DNA of 64,000 nt, taken from Deltaproteobacteria bacterium. Its GTDB lineage: Bacteria; Myxococcota; Kuafuiibacteriia; Kuafuiibacteriales; Kuafuiibacteriaceae. The DNA lies in the NCBI GenBank assembly GCA_020632995.1, contig JACKEN010000004.1, positions 62,001 to 126,000 of the forward strand, written 5' to 3'. The position numbers and the translations under genes were made by a program. The notes under the pieces are model-generated. The model saw only the letters and a list, made by a program, of their open reading frames with translations, had not been told where the DNA came from and made no database searches. Positions within the stretch are counted from its first letter, which is position 1, and every line of letters begins with the position of its first letter. Of this stretch, positions 36,956-46,354 are shown piece by piece.

Positions 36956-38125
36956 TCAGCCCGCCTGGGCGGCCAGCTGCACCACCTTCTGGGCGGCGTC
37001 CAGCATGTCGTCGGCGCTGGTGAGGGCCAGGCCGGACTCGTTCAGCATCTTCTTGCCGATCTCGACGTTGGTGCCCTCGAGGCGGACCACCACGGGGACC
37101 TTCAGGTGCAGCTGCTTGGCCGCGGTGATGACGCCCTCGGCGATGACATCACACTTCATGATGCCGCCGAAGATGTTCACCAGCACCGCCTTCACCGCCG
37201 GGTCCTGCAGGATGATCGAGAACGCCGCGGCCACCTTCTCGGCGTCGGCGCCACCGCCCACGTCGAGGAAGTTGGCGGGCGAGCCCCCGCAGGACTTGAT
37301 GATGTCCATGGTGGCCATCGCGAGGCCGGCGCCGTTCACCATGCAACCCACGCTGCCATCGAGCGCGATGTAGCTGAGGTCGTACTTCTTGGCCTCGATC
37401 TCCTTGGGATCCTCCTCGTCGAGGTCCCGGAGCGCGTTCACGTCGTCGTGGCGGAACAGCGCGTTGTCGTCGAAGTTCATCTTCGCGTCGAGCGCGAGGA
37501 GGTCGCCGCCCTTGGTGATGATCAGCGGGTTGATCTCGACGATGGAGGCGTCGGTGGCCAGGTAGGCCTTGTAGAGCGCCATGCACATCTTGGTGGCCTT
37601 GCCCACGAGGGTGGCGGGCAGGCCCATGCCGAAGATCAGCTGCCGGACCTGGTAGGCCTGCAGCCCGGCCACCGGGTCGATGGCCACCTTGTGGATCTTC
37701 TCGGGCGACTTCGCCGCCACCTCCTCGATGTCCATGCCGCCCTCGGAGGACGCCATGAGCACCACGCGCTTCTTGGCGCGGTCGAGGACGAGGCCCATGT
37801 AGAGCTCCTTCTCGATCTGCACGCCCTCTTCGATGAGGAGCCGCCGGACCTCCTGCCCCTCGGGGCCGGTCTGGTGGGTGCGCAGGATCATGCCCAGCAT
37901 CTCGCTGGCCTTCTGCTTCACCTCTTCGACGCTCTGCACCACCTTGACGCCGCCGGCCTTGCCGCGGCCACCGGCGTGGATCTGCGCCTTGACCACGTAG
38001 GGCGGGTTGCCGAGGCCCTTCGCGGCCTCCATGGCGTCTTCAGCGCTGGTCACCATCTTGCCCGAGGGCGTGGGCACCCCGAAGCGCTTGAGCAGCTCTT
38101 TGGCCTGGTATTCGTGGATCTTCAT
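36956..38125 (-). CDS. sucC: Succinyl-CoA ligase beta subunit
   Basis: The product is 389 residues, normal length. The N-terminal ATP-grasp domain begins MKIHEYQAKELLKRFGVP, and KAQIHAGGRGKAGGV and EINPLI are conserved nucleotide and metal motifs; the CoA-ligase domain ends with GTNVEIGKKMLNESGL. ATG 38125 is the family start. First gene of the sucCD pair. Confidence 0.98.
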   Translation of the reverse strand: MKIHEYQAKELLKRFGVPTPSGKMVTSAEDAMEAAKGLGNPPYVVKAQIHAGGRGKAGGVKVVQSVEEVKQKASEMLGMILRTHQTGPEGQEVRRLLIEEGVQIEKELYMGLVLDRAKKRVVLMASSEGGMDIEEVAAKSPEKIHKVAIDPVAGLQAYQVRQLIFGMGLPATLVGKATKMCMALYKAYLATDASIVEINPLIITKGGDLLALDAKMNFDDNALFRHDDVNALRDLDEEDPKEIEAKKYDLSYIALDGSVGCMVNGAGLAMATMDIIKSCGGSPANFLDVGGGADAEKVAAAFSIILQDPAVKAVLVNIFGGIMKCDVIAEGVITAAKQLHLKVPVVVRLEGTNVEIGKKMLNESGLALTSADDMLDAAQKVVQLAAQAG

Positions 38126-38208
38126 GGATGGATGCGGCTCCGCCGGGCCTTCTACGCTCTGGCGAAGGCAGGCGCAACCACTCAGGCCGGGCCGGGGCGC
38201 GTCGTGGC

Positions 38209-39531
38209 CTAGAAGAAGACCCTGGCCCACACCGTGGCGGCGAGGATCCCCGCCACGTCGGCGGCCAGACACGCGGCGACGGTGTGGCGGGCCGAGCGCA
38301 CCCCGACCGCCCCGAAGTAGACCGCCAGCGTGTAGAAGGTGGTCTCGGTGCTCCCGCTCATCACCGACACCAGGAAGCCCACGAAGGAGTCGGGCCCGTA
38401 GGTGCGCATGGTCTCCATGAGCACCCCCAGGGCCCCGCTTGCCGAGAGGGGCCGGATGAACGCCATCGGGAGCGCCTCCGCCGGGAGCCCCAACGGGGCG
38501 GTGATCGGCCCCAGGGCACCCACCATGTAGTCCATCGCGCCCGAGGCCCTGAACATCCCGATCGCCACGAGGATGGCCACCAGGAAGGGGATGATCATGA
38601 CCCCCACCGAGAAGCCCTGCTTGGCCCCCTTGACCACCGACTCGTAGACCTGGACCTGCTTCGAGAAGCCGACCAGCAGGATCCCCACCAGGAGCACCGG
38701 GAGGATCCAGTCCTGGGTCACCAGCTTCAGGGTGTCGAAGGCGCTCTGTTCCGGCGGCGCGGCCTGCACGGTGAGCACGAGGCCGACGACGAAGGTGAAC
38801 AGCACCGCCAGGGCCACGCCGGCCCGCGGCAGGGACAGCGGACGCTCTACCGCGGCGGCGGCCTCAGCCTCCTCGAGCGCCTTGGCGTCCGGCGCCAGGG
38901 CAGCCTCCGCGCCCTCCTCCGGGGCGCTGCCCGCCGCCGCGCGCGCCATCGAGAAGACGCCGACCCGCTCCAGGCTCTTGGCCACGACGATCGCCACCAG
39001 GGTGGAGCACATCGTGGAGAGGATCGAGGGCAGGAAGATGCCGGTGACGTTCTCGGCCTTCATCGTCGCCCGCACCGCGATGACCCCGAGGGGGAGCACC
39101 GCCACGCCCGAGGTGTTGATCGCGAGGAACAGGGCCATCGGGTTGGTCGCCACCCCCGGCCGCGGGTTGAGCTTGTTCAGCTCCATCATCGCCTTGATGC
39201 CGAAGGGGGTGGCCGCGTTGCCCAGGCCCAGCATGTTCGCCGCGATGTTCATGATCATGGCCCCCATCGCGGGGTGATCGGTGGGCACATCGGGGAACAG
39301 GCGCCCCATCACCGGCTTCAGGGCCCGCGCGATGCCGCGCATCAGCCCCGCATCCTGGAGGACCTGCATCACCCCAAGCCACAGGGCCATCTGTCCGATG
39401 AGGCCGATGGCGAGCTCCACCGCGGACTTGGCGGCGTCGATGCTGCCCTTGGAGACCGCGCCCATGGTGCCGGTGAGGGCGCCGGTCACCGTGGCGGACA
39501 CGATCAGGAAGAGGAAGATCCAGTTCAGCAT
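38209..39531 (-). CDS. SpmA-SpmB fused nucleoside-recognition membrane protein
   Basis: The product is 440 residues with about ten membrane helices. The N-terminal half resembles SpmA (MLNWIFLFLIVSATVTGALT, NIAANMLGLGNAATPFGIKA) and the C-terminal half SpmB (GFSVGVMIIPFLVAILVAIG, SGSTETTFYTLAVYFG), joined by a charged linker near residue 210-240. Separate SpmA and SpmB are spore-maturation proteins in Bacillus; fused forms occur in non-sporulating bacteria with unknown transport role. It follows the TRL-like gene and its terminator. Confidence 0.88.
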   Translation of the reverse strand: MLNWIFLFLIVSATVTGALTGTMGAVSKGSIDAAKSAVELAIGLIGQMALWLGVMQVLQDAGLMRGIARALKPVMGRLFPDVPTDHPAMGAMIMNIAANMLGLGNAATPFGIKAMMELNKLNPRPGVATNPMALFLAINTSGVAVLPLGVIAVRATMKAENVTGIFLPSILSTMCSTLVAIVVAKSLERVGVFSMARAAAGSAPEEGAEAALAPDAKALEEAEAAAAVERPLSLPRAGVALAVLFTFVVGLVLTVQAAPPEQSAFDTLKLVTQDWILPVLLVGILLVGFSKQVQVYESVVKGAKQGFSVGVMIIPFLVAILVAIGMFRASGAMDYMVGALGPITAPLGLPAEALPMAFIRPLSASGALGVLMETMRTYGPDSFVGFLVSVMSGSTETTFYTLAVYFGAVGVRSARHTVAACLAADVAGILAATVWARVFF

Positions 39532-39548
39532 CGAGAGTCCCGGAGCCC

Positions 39549-39591
39549 GAAAAAGAAAACGCCCCCCCGACCTGAGCGATCGGGAGGGCGT
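39549..39591 (-). terminator. Rho-independent terminator after the TRL-like gene
   Basis: On the minus strand a 12-bp stem with one mismatch (39591-39580 / 39570-39559) and a 9-base loop is followed by TTTCTTTTTC. It ends transcription of the TRL-like lipoprotein gene before the SpmA-SpmB gene. Confidence 0.8.
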
Positions 39592-39656
39592 CCCTTGCTT
39601 CAGTGCAGGCCACCTTGCGGTGGCATCACGTCAGCGCGTCGCTCACGCGACGCAGG

Positions 39657-40001
39657 TCACTGGGCGACCTGAGCGCTCACGGTGGTGCAGAACTTGCCGT
39701 AGAGGCCGAGGATGCTCATGTTCGGGTGGTCGATGGCCACGTTCTTGAGGGTCTTCCCCTCGGCGCCGGCCGCCTTGAGGGCCGCGTCGACCGACCAGTC
39801 ACCCAGGGCGATGGCGCCCAGGATGCTCATGGCGCACGACTCACCGGTGATGGCCGAGCCACCGGGGTTGGTGGTCTGCCCAGTGGTGAACTGGCCGGGG
39901 TTCTTCACGCTGGTGAAGATAAAGCCCGCGGGCCCGAGAGCACCACAACCAACGGTCATCAGAAACGCAGCCACCGCAACGAAAGCCAAAACCTTCTTCA
40001 T
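39657..40001 (-). CDS. TRL-like family lipoprotein
   Basis: The product is 114 residues with a lipoprotein signal (MKKVLAFVAVAAFLMTVGC). The mature part has the TRL family layout: GPAGFIFTSVKNPG, a central SCAMSILGAIALGDWSVDAALKAAG, and DHPNMSILGLYGKFCTTV. TRL proteins are small envelope lipoproteins of unknown role, named from a tRNA-linked locus. ATG 40001 has an AGGAG in good position. Its own terminator follows, so it is monocistronic. Confidence 0.85.
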   Translation of the reverse strand: MKKVLAFVAVAAFLMTVGCGALGPAGFIFTSVKNPGQFTTGQTTNPGGSAITGESCAMSILGAIALGDWSVDAALKAAGAEGKTLKNVAIDHPNMSILGLYGKFCTTVSAQVAQ

Positions 40002-40059
40002 CCCACTCTCCTGTATCGATTCGACGTCTTGCCGACTCGGGGTCCGGATCCGTCCTTCG

Positions 40060-40200
40060 TGACGGAGCCCGTCAGGCGTGAACTACGTAGTCGGGCACGT
40101 AAACTACCTTGCGATGCCCAGCCCCCGCCCGATTGCGGTTGAGCCAATAGCGCCGTCCGAGGCCTACGTCCAGACGGGTACGCCAAAATTTTCCGTTGGC
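40060..40200. promoter_or_regulatory. Cis-element-rich region between TRL-like gene and idh
   Basis: It holds a perfect inverted repeat TGACGG-agc-CCGTCA (40060-40074), two direct copies of CGTRAACTAC exactly 21 bases apart (40077-40086 and 40098-40107), a 10-base palindrome ACTACGTAGT (40082-40091), and GCCAA-N9-TTGGC (40182-40200) around an A/T run. The first three cluster on the side of the lipoprotein gene and could be activator or repressor sites for either divergent gene. Confidence 0.4.
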
Positions 40201-40232
40201 TCTGACCAGCCGGTCATGAGATGCGGCCGCCC

Positions 40233-41234
40233 ATGACTCGAGTGACCCTCATCCGGGGCGACGGCATCGGTCCGGAGATCATGGAAGCAGCCGCGAGCCT
40301 GGTGGAGGCCACCGGCGCCCCCATCGAGTGGGAGGAGCACCCCGCGGGCGCCAGCGCCATCGCTGAGCACAGCACGCCGCTGCCGGCCGAGACCCTGGCC
40401 TCGATCAAGAAGAACAAGGTGGCCTTCAAGGCGCCCCTGATGACCCCGGTGGGGGGCGGCTATCGCTCCGTCAACGTGCTGGCCCGCCAGGAGCTGGACC
40501 TGTACGCCAACGTCCGGCCGGCGAGGGTCTTCGAGGGGGTCAAGACCCACTTCGACAAGTGCGATCTCGTGGTCGTCCGCGAGAACACCCAGGGCCTCTA
40601 CGCGGGGATCGAGCACTACCTCGACCCCAAGAAGGAGACCGCCCAGGCCATCGCGCTGGTCACCCACTATGCCTCGGACCGGATCATCCGGTTCGCCTTC
40701 GAGTACGCCCGGGCCAACGGCCGCAAGAAGGTGACCCTGGTCCACAAGGCCAACATCCTGAAGTTCACCAGCGGCCTCTTCCTCCGCGTCGGTCAGGAGA
40801 TCGCCGAGGAGTACCCCGACATCGTGTTCGAGGATCGGATCGTGGACGCCATGGCCATGCAGCTGGTCATGTTCCCCGAGCGCTTCGACGTCATCGTCAC
40901 CACCAACCTGTTCGGCGACATCCTGAGCGACCTCACCGCCGGCCTGGTGGGCGGCCTGGGCCTCGCGCCCTCCGGCAACTACGGCGAAGACACCGCGATC
41001 TTCGAGGCGATCCACGGCACCGCGCCCGACATCGCCGGCCGCGGGATCTCGAACCCCACCGCCCTCACCCTCTCGGGGGCGATGATGCTCCACCACCTCG
41101 GCTATCACGAGGAGGGCAAGCGCCTCGAGGCCGCGGTGCGCGGGGTCATCGCCGAGGGCAAGCACCTCACCCCCGACCTCAAGGGCTCCGCGACCACCAC
41201 CGAGTTCACCCAGGCGGTGCGGGCCCGCCTGTGA
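40233..41234 (+). CDS. NAD-type isocitrate dehydrogenase
   Basis: The product is 333 residues. It is of the short, NAD-linked isocitrate/isopropylmalate dehydrogenase class: LIRGDGIGPEI, the substrate motif NVRPARVFEGV, VVRENTQGLYAGIEH, and the nucleotide loop HGTAPDIAGRGISNP. It oxidises isocitrate to 2-oxoglutarate in the TCA cycle; 3-isopropylmalate dehydrogenase is less likely given the ENTQGLYAGIEH segment. ATG 40233 aligns with the family start; ATG 40221 is possible. Its 3' end overlaps the converging gene by 29 bases. Confidence 0.93.
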   Translation: MTRVTLIRGDGIGPEIMEAAASLVEATGAPIEWEEHPAGASAIAEHSTPLPAETLASIKKNKVAFKAPLMTPVGGGYRSVNVLARQELDLYANVRPARVFEGVKTHFDKCDLVVVRENTQGLYAGIEHYLDPKKETAQAIALVTHYASDRIIRFAFEYARANGRKKVTLVHKANILKFTSGLFLRVGQEIAEEYPDIVFEDRIVDAMAMQLVMFPERFDVIVTTNLFGDILSDLTAGLVGGLGLAPSGNYGEDTAIFEAIHGTAPDIAGRGISNPTALTLSGAMMLHHLGYHEEGKRLEAAVRGVIAEGKHLTPDLKGSATTTEFTQAVRARL

Positions 41235-41730
41235 CGGCGGCCCGGACCGGCTCGCTCCCCAGGTAGACGGCCACCCGGTACACCAGCCACGCCTGCAGGA
41301 GGTGGCCGCCCACGCCCATCACGTAGATGGGCGCCCGCGCGTCGAGCTCCAGGCCCTTCCACAGCCAGATCGCGCCGCCCGCCAGCATCGCGAGCACGGT
41401 CAGCCAGGCCGCCTTGCGGAGCGCCTCGACCCCGACCTCGGACGCATCACGGGCGCGGTAGCCCGCCACCACGAACACCACCGCGAGCGGGACCATGACC
41501 CACGCCGAGGCCTTGGACGCCTCCAGGGTGAGGTACATGTCCTGGAGCGCCTGCCGCTGCTGCGGGTTGTGGTGGTTGATCGGGAGCGACGAGAGCCAAT
41601 CGAGGAGCGGCGTCAGGACCAGCGGCATCAGGCCGCTCAGGAGCACGAACACCCCGACCACGATGGTGAGGATCGCCATGGTACGGACCCCGCGCTTGAT
41701 CGCCTCCGGGGTCTTGGGGGCCTTCTTCAT
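41206..41730 (-). CDS. Multi-pass membrane protein, unknown function
   Basis: The product is 174 residues with about four membrane helices (TMAILTIVVGVFVLLSGLMP, WVMVPLAVVFVVAGY, WLTVLAMLAGGAIWLW, IYVMGVGGHLLQAWLVYRV). No family recognised. ATG 41730 overlaps the upstream stop (ATGA), so it is coupled to the small membrane protein before it. Its end overlaps idh, on the other strand. Confidence 0.65.
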   Translation of the reverse strand: MKKAPKTPEAIKRGVRTMAILTIVVGVFVLLSGLMPLVLTPLLDWLSSLPINHHNPQQRQALQDMYLTLEASKASAWVMVPLAVVFVVAGYRARDASEVGVEALRKAAWLTVLAMLAGGAIWLWKGLELDARAPIYVMGVGGHLLQAWLVYRVAVYLGSEPVRAAVTGGPAPPG

Positions 41731-42038
41731 CGCGCCTCCTCCAGCGCCTCCTTGGCCTCCTCCTCGATCTTGCGGGCGGCCGCCTTCGCCCCCTCCTTGG
41801 CCGCCTTGGTCGCGCCGGCCTTGACCTTCGCCCCCAGGGCCTTGGCCTTCTCGGCCCCCTTCTCCATGGCGGGGGGTGGGGTCTCCCCCGTCCAAGCGAA
41901 GTAGGCCCCGATGGCGACGATCCCCAGCGCGAAGATCAGGGCCAGCTTCAAGAGCTTCTTCAGGACGGCGAACACCACCGCCCCGATGGCCAGGGCCAGC
42001 ACCGCCAGCACCAAGGGGTTGTCCAGGATCGCGCTCAT
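41727..42038 (-). CDS. Small membrane protein with charged helical tail, unknown function
   Basis: The product is 103 residues. Two membrane helices (LVLAVLALAIGAVVFAVL, LALIFALGIVAIGAYFAW) are followed by a Lys/Ala/Glu-rich amphipathic tail (GAEKAKALGAKVKAGATKAA) that resembles LEA-like or apolipoprotein-like helices. No domain recognised. ATG 42038 is preferred; an open frame runs on upstream to 42122. Confidence 0.6.
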   Translation of the reverse strand: MSAILDNPLVLAVLALAIGAVVFAVLKKLLKLALIFALGIVAIGAYFAWTGETPPPAMEKGAEKAKALGAKVKAGATKAAKEGAKAAARKIEEEAKEALEEAR

Positions 42039-42145
42039 GGCGGTGCGAACATTAGCCCATTCCGGACCGGACGGGATGCCTGAAACAGAGATAAATCCCC
42101 AATATCCGTCCAAAAAACGCACTCCTGTACACCGCCTGCATTCAA

Positions 42146-43696
42146 GTGCTCACCGGCGCGACCGAACCATGCCCGGTGGGAGGCAAACCTGTGCAGGCCG
42201 CGAAAGAAAACCCCACATCCGCAAGGTCGAGCCGATCCAAGGGTCAGGCCACCGGCAACCTCACGAGCGCTGGCGCGGTGCGCGTCCTGCAGGTCGCCCT
42301 CCAGGACGACTGCTCTCCCCAGGACCTGATCAGCCTGGTCCGCGGCGACCCGGGCTTCGCGCTCAGGACCCTGAACTGGGCCAACAGCTCCGCCTTCCGG
42401 CGCCCGCGCCCGGTCACCGACATCTCCCAGGCCGTCTCCCTGCTGGGCGTCCGAGGGCTCCGCAACCTGGCCCTCGGGGTGGTGGTGACCGACATGGTGC
42501 CCCGCCACGCCGACGATCACCACCTGCTCGCGGTGGGCCTCCGGCGAGCGCTGGCCGCCCAGGCGGTGGCAAAGCGGGCCACGCCGGATCTCGTGGACAC
42601 CGCGTTCACCGCCGGCCTCTTCCTCGAGACCGGCATCATGGCGATGGCGGGTGAAGACATGGGGCGGGCGGTCGCGGTGGCGACCAGCCCGGCCGGCCAC
42701 CGCACCCTCCGCGAGCGCGCGCTGGGGCTGGCGCCGCATCCTCAGGTGGGCGCGCGCCTGGCCGAGACCCACCGGCTCCCGGCCGACCTGGTGACCGCGA
42801 TCCGGCAGCACCACGACCTCACCCCGCCCGAGGGCCGGCTGGCTAGGGTGGCCTGGGCGGCAGAGAAGGTGGCGAGCATCTTCGAGGCCGGCGACCCCCG
42901 GGGCGCCAAGGTGGAGGCCGGCGCGGCGCTACAGACCCTGGATCTGACCGGCCCCGACCTGGACGCGATCGTCCTGACCCTCCCCGAGGCGGTGATCGAG
43001 GCGGGCCAGATCTTCGAGCGCAACGTGGGCCCGCAGCCCTCGCTCGAGGCGCTCCTCCTGGACGCGAACCTGCACCTCGCGAACGCCAACCTCCAGTACG
43101 AGGCGGTGGTCCAGGCCCTGGAGCGGACCCTGGCGGAGAAGGAGGTCCTGGCCCGCCAGCTCCAGGAGGCCAACGCGCGCCTCACCGCGATGGCGGAGAC
43201 CGACACCCTCACCGGCCTGCCCAACCGACGGGTGCTGACGGTGACCCTGGCCCGCGAGCTGGCCCGGGCCCAGCGCACCGGTCAGGGCCTCGCCCTCGCC
43301 ATCGTGGACCTCGACCACTTCAAGCGGGTCAACGACACCTATGGGCACGCGGTGGGCGACGTGGTGCTGGCCGCGGTCGGCCGCGCGCTGACCCGGGTGT
43401 TTCGGGGCTCCGACCTGGTCACCCGCTACGGGGGCGAGGAGTTCGTGGTGCTCCTGCCCACCGCGTCCCGCATCGACGCCAGCATCGCGCTGGAGCGCGC
43501 GCGGGAGGCGATCCAGGACCTGGCGGTCGAGACCCCCGCGGGGCCGATCAAGGTCACCATGAGCGCGGGGGTTGCCTACACCTCCGGGCCTCGGTGCCAG
43601 GACCACGCGGAGCTCTTGTTCTCCACCGCCGACGCCGCCCTCTACGAGGCCAAGGACGCCGGCCGGAACCGGGTGGTGAGCGCTCAGCCGATCTGA
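42146..43696 (+). CDS. HDOD-domain diguanylate cyclase
   Basis: The product is 516 residues. An HDOD domain (about 40-240) is followed by a coiled-coil-like helix (about 310-345) and a GGDEF domain. The active-site motif is GGEEF near 430, with an RGSD inhibitory site five residues before it, so it should make cyclic di-GMP and be product-inhibited. HDOD domains are signalling modules of unclear ligand. GTG 42146 is the assumed start; the first 30 residues are poorly supported. The next gene converges and overlaps by 13 bases. Confidence 0.88.
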   Translation: MLTGATEPCPVGGKPVQAAKENPTSARSSRSKGQATGNLTSAGAVRVLQVALQDDCSPQDLISLVRGDPGFALRTLNWANSSAFRRPRPVTDISQAVSLLGVRGLRNLALGVVVTDMVPRHADDHHLLAVGLRRALAAQAVAKRATPDLVDTAFTAGLFLETGIMAMAGEDMGRAVAVATSPAGHRTLRERALGLAPHPQVGARLAETHRLPADLVTAIRQHHDLTPPEGRLARVAWAAEKVASIFEAGDPRGAKVEAGAALQTLDLTGPDLDAIVLTLPEAVIEAGQIFERNVGPQPSLEALLLDANLHLANANLQYEAVVQALERTLAEKEVLARQLQEANARLTAMAETDTLTGLPNRRVLTVTLARELARAQRTGQGLALAIVDLDHFKRVNDTYGHAVGDVVLAAVGRALTRVFRGSDLVTRYGGEEFVVLLPTASRIDASIALERAREAIQDLAVETPAGPIKVTMSAGVAYTSGPRCQDHAELLFSTADAALYEAKDAGRNRVVSAQPI

Positions 43697-45081
43697 GTGC
43701 GCAGGTGGTAGCTCTTGGGGCGGGTCACCGCCTGCAAGCCAAGCTGCGAAAGCGACACACCCTTCCCCGAGTCCTTCACCCCCGTCCACGCGAGGAGCGG
43801 ATCCAGGTAGTCGGCCCGGTTCAGGAACACCGTGCCCGCCTCGATGCGCGGCAACAGGCGCTTGGCCCGCGCGACGTCGTTCGTCCAGACGCTGGCGGTG
43901 AGGCCCAGCTCGGAGTCGTTCATCCGGCCGAGCGCCTCCTCGTCGCCGCTGACCTTCTGGATCGCGACCACCGGGCCGAAGCTCTCCTCGCGGGCGATCG
44001 CCATCGCGTGATCGGTGTCCACCGCCACGGTGGGGGCGAAGAAGCGGCCCTTGCCGTCGTGGTGGGTCGGCGCGCCGCCGCAGAGGATCCGCGCCCCCTT
44101 GGCCCGCGCCTCCTCGACCTGGTTCTGCAGGAAGCCCGGCGCGTTGGGCTGGGCCATCGGCCCGAGGTTGGTGCCCTCGGTCTTTGGATCGCCGATCTTC
44201 AGCGCCTCCGCGAAGGCGACCGCCGCCTCGCAGAAGCGGTCGTAGATCGGGGCCTCGACGTAGACGCGCTCCACCCCGCAGCAGCTCTGCCCGGCGTTGT
44301 AGAACGCGCCGTCCATCACGTTCTCGACCGCGAAGTCGAAGTTGGCGTCGGCCATCACGTAGGCGGGGTCCTTGCCCCCAAGCTCGAGGGTCACGTCGAT
44401 GAAGCGCTTCTCGGCCACCGCCTGGTAGACCTGGCGCCCGCCGAAGACCGAGCCGGTGAAGGACACGAAGCCGACGTCCTCGTGCTGCACGAGCTTCGCG
44501 GTGGTGGGGTGGTCGGCGTGGACCACCGTGAGCAGGCCCTCCGGCACCCCGGCCGCGGCGAAGGCGGCGCCCATCTGGTCGGCGCAGCACGGGGTGCGGT
44601 GGCTGTGCTTCAGCACCACCGCGTTGCCCGCGAGCACCGCGGCCGCGATCGGGTTGATCGCGATGAGGTGGGGGTAGTTCCAGGCCGCGAGCACCGCCAC
44701 CACCCCGACCGGCTCACGGGCGATCCAGCGCTCGAAGCCCGGCTTGGGTGGCAGCGCGATCGGGGCGAGGGCGGCCTCGGCCACGCTCGAGAGCTGCCGG
44801 GCCCGATCCATCATGGTCCGGATCTCGCCCTTGGCGTGGGCGAGCGGGCGGCCCATCGAGCGGGTCATCTCGAGGGCGTAGGCGTCGATGTTGGACTCGA
44901 AGTGCTGGCACACCCGCTCCAGGGCCGCGATACGCTCCTGGATCGTGGTGCCGCGCCACGCCCGGTGGGCGGCCTTGGCCCGGGTGACCGAGGCGTGGAC
45001 CTCCTCTACCGAGGCCAGGGGGGCCTCGTAGACGACCTCACCGGTGTAGGGATCATCGACCGAGAAGCGCGGGGTGCTCAT
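43684..45081 (-). CDS. NAD(P)-dependent aldehyde dehydrogenase
   Basis: The product is 465 residues, slightly short for the superfamily but complete. The catalytic Glu lies in LELGGKDPAYV and the Cys in NAGQSCCGVERVYV (about 267). It oxidises an aldehyde to the acid; a succinate-semialdehyde-dehydrogenase-like substrate is possible but not certain. ATG 45081 starts it, 10 bases from the chemosensory operon's last gene. Confidence 0.93.
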   Translation of the reverse strand: MSTPRFSVDDPYTGEVVYEAPLASVEEVHASVTRAKAAHRAWRGTTIQERIAALERVCQHFESNIDAYALEMTRSMGRPLAHAKGEIRTMMDRARQLSSVAEAALAPIALPPKPGFERWIAREPVGVVAVLAAWNYPHLIAINPIAAAVLAGNAVVLKHSHRTPCCADQMGAAFAAAGVPEGLLTVVHADHPTTAKLVQHEDVGFVSFTGSVFGGRQVYQAVAEKRFIDVTLELGGKDPAYVMADANFDFAVENVMDGAFYNAGQSCCGVERVYVEAPIYDRFCEAAVAFAEALKIGDPKTEGTNLGPMAQPNAPGFLQNQVEEARAKGARILCGGAPTHHDGKGRFFAPTVAVDTDHAMAIAREESFGPVVAIQKVSGDEEALGRMNDSELGLTASVWTNDVARAKRLLPRIEAGTVFLNRADYLDPLLAWTGVKDSGKGVSLSQLGLQAVTRPKSYHLRTQIG

Positions 45082-45091
45082 CCCGCGAGTT

Positions 45092-46354
45092 CTAGTCTTG
45101 TCGCGACTCGTGGTCCAGCGGGACCTCGAAGCAGAACGCGGTGCCGCCCTCGTCGCGCTCGGACACCCAGATCCGGCCGCCGTGGGCCTCCACCGCGGTC
45201 CGGCAGAAGGGCAGCCCCAGGCCTCGGCCCGGCTCGATCCGATCCGCCGCCTCGCGATCCAGGCGGACGTACTTCTCGAACACCCGCTCCCGGTACTCGG
45301 GCGCGATGGTGGCCCCGGAGTTGGCGACCGAGATCCGCACCCACCCGGGGCGGCAGATCCCGGCCAGGACCTCGATCCGCCCGCGCACCGGCGCGTGGCG
45401 GCAGGCGTTGTCGAGCAGGTTCAACAGGACCCGACGCACCAGCTCCCGATCCACGCGCACCAGCCGGGCCTCGTCGTCGACCGTGACCGCCAGCTCCTGC
45501 CGCCGCTCCTCCATCTGGAACTGCAGGATCTCCTGCACGTCGTGCACGAGGCTCATGACCGGCACCGGCTCGGTGTGCAGGGACAGCGCGCCGTCTTCGC
45601 TCCGGCTGATGTCCAGGAGGTTCAGGATCATGCGCTGGAGCATCTCGGCGGTGGAGAAGACCATGCGCCAGCGGGCCCGATCGGACTCCTTGATGTCGGT
45701 CTTGCGGAGCTGCATCTGGGCCAGCATCAGCAGGCCCGAGGTGGGGCTCTTCAGGTCGTGCACCACGAGGGCCGAGAGCTCCTGCTTCAGGGTCTCGGCC
45801 CGCCGCAGGGCCACGTTCTGGTGCTCCAGCTTCTGGTTGGAGGCCTCGAGCTCGGCGCGGGCCCGGACGTTGTCCTCGAAGGTGGTCACGAGGAGATCGA
45901 GGATCTGCTCGGTGTTGCCCTCGATCGCGTAGTCCTCGCCCATGAAGCGCACCGAGAGGCTGTCTCCCGGGGTCTGCTCACGGCGCGCGCGCGCGGCCAG
46001 GAGGTCCTGGAGCTGCGGGATCAGCCGCTCGTCCGCGTGCGCCTTGGTGATGTAGTTGTCGGCGCCGGACTGCAGCGCGCGGATGATGTCGCGCGGATCC
46101 TCGAGCATCGTGAGGAGCACCACCGGCACCGCCGGCGTCCGCCCCATCGCCTTGATGCGCTTGCACACCTCGTAGCCGTTGATGCCCGGCATCAGGATGT
46201 CGCTGAGGACGAGATCATAGGGGCTGGCCTCGAAGCGCCGCAGCCCGGCCTCGCCGCTCTCCGCGAGGTCGACCCGGTAGCCTGCGCCCTCCAGGAGCGC
46301 GCGGAACTTGGCGGCCTGGGTCGCGCTGTCCTCGATGAGGAGCACCCGCGTCAT
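45092..46354 (-). CDS. Response-regulator/histidine-kinase hybrid (REC-HisKA-HATPase)
   Basis: The product is 420 residues. An N-terminal receiver domain (phospho-acceptor Asp 52 in LSDILMPG), a linking coiled coil, a HisKA domain (VVHDLKSP, about 200) and an HATPase domain (LLNLLDNACRHAPV, then GRGLGLPFC) follow in order. No membrane segment. It overlaps cheB as ATGA and is the last gene of the chemosensory operon, so it is the likely output, phosphorylated by the CheA hybrid and passing the signal to an unknown regulator. Confidence 0.93.
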   Translation of the reverse strand: MTRVLLIEDSATQAAKFRALLEGAGYRVDLAESGEAGLRRFEASPYDLVLSDILMPGINGYEVCKRIKAMGRTPAVPVVLLTMLEDPRDIIRALQSGADNYITKAHADERLIPQLQDLLAARARREQTPGDSLSVRFMGEDYAIEGNTEQILDLLVTTFEDNVRARAELEASNQKLEHQNVALRRAETLKQELSALVVHDLKSPTSGLLMLAQMQLRKTDIKESDRARWRMVFSTAEMLQRMILNLLDISRSEDGALSLHTEPVPVMSLVHDVQEILQFQMEERRQELAVTVDDEARLVRVDRELVRRVLLNLLDNACRHAPVRGRIEVLAGICRPGWVRISVANSGATIAPEYRERVFEKYVRLDREAADRIEPGRGLGLPFCRTAVEAHGGRIWVSERDEGGTAFCFEVPLDHESRQD

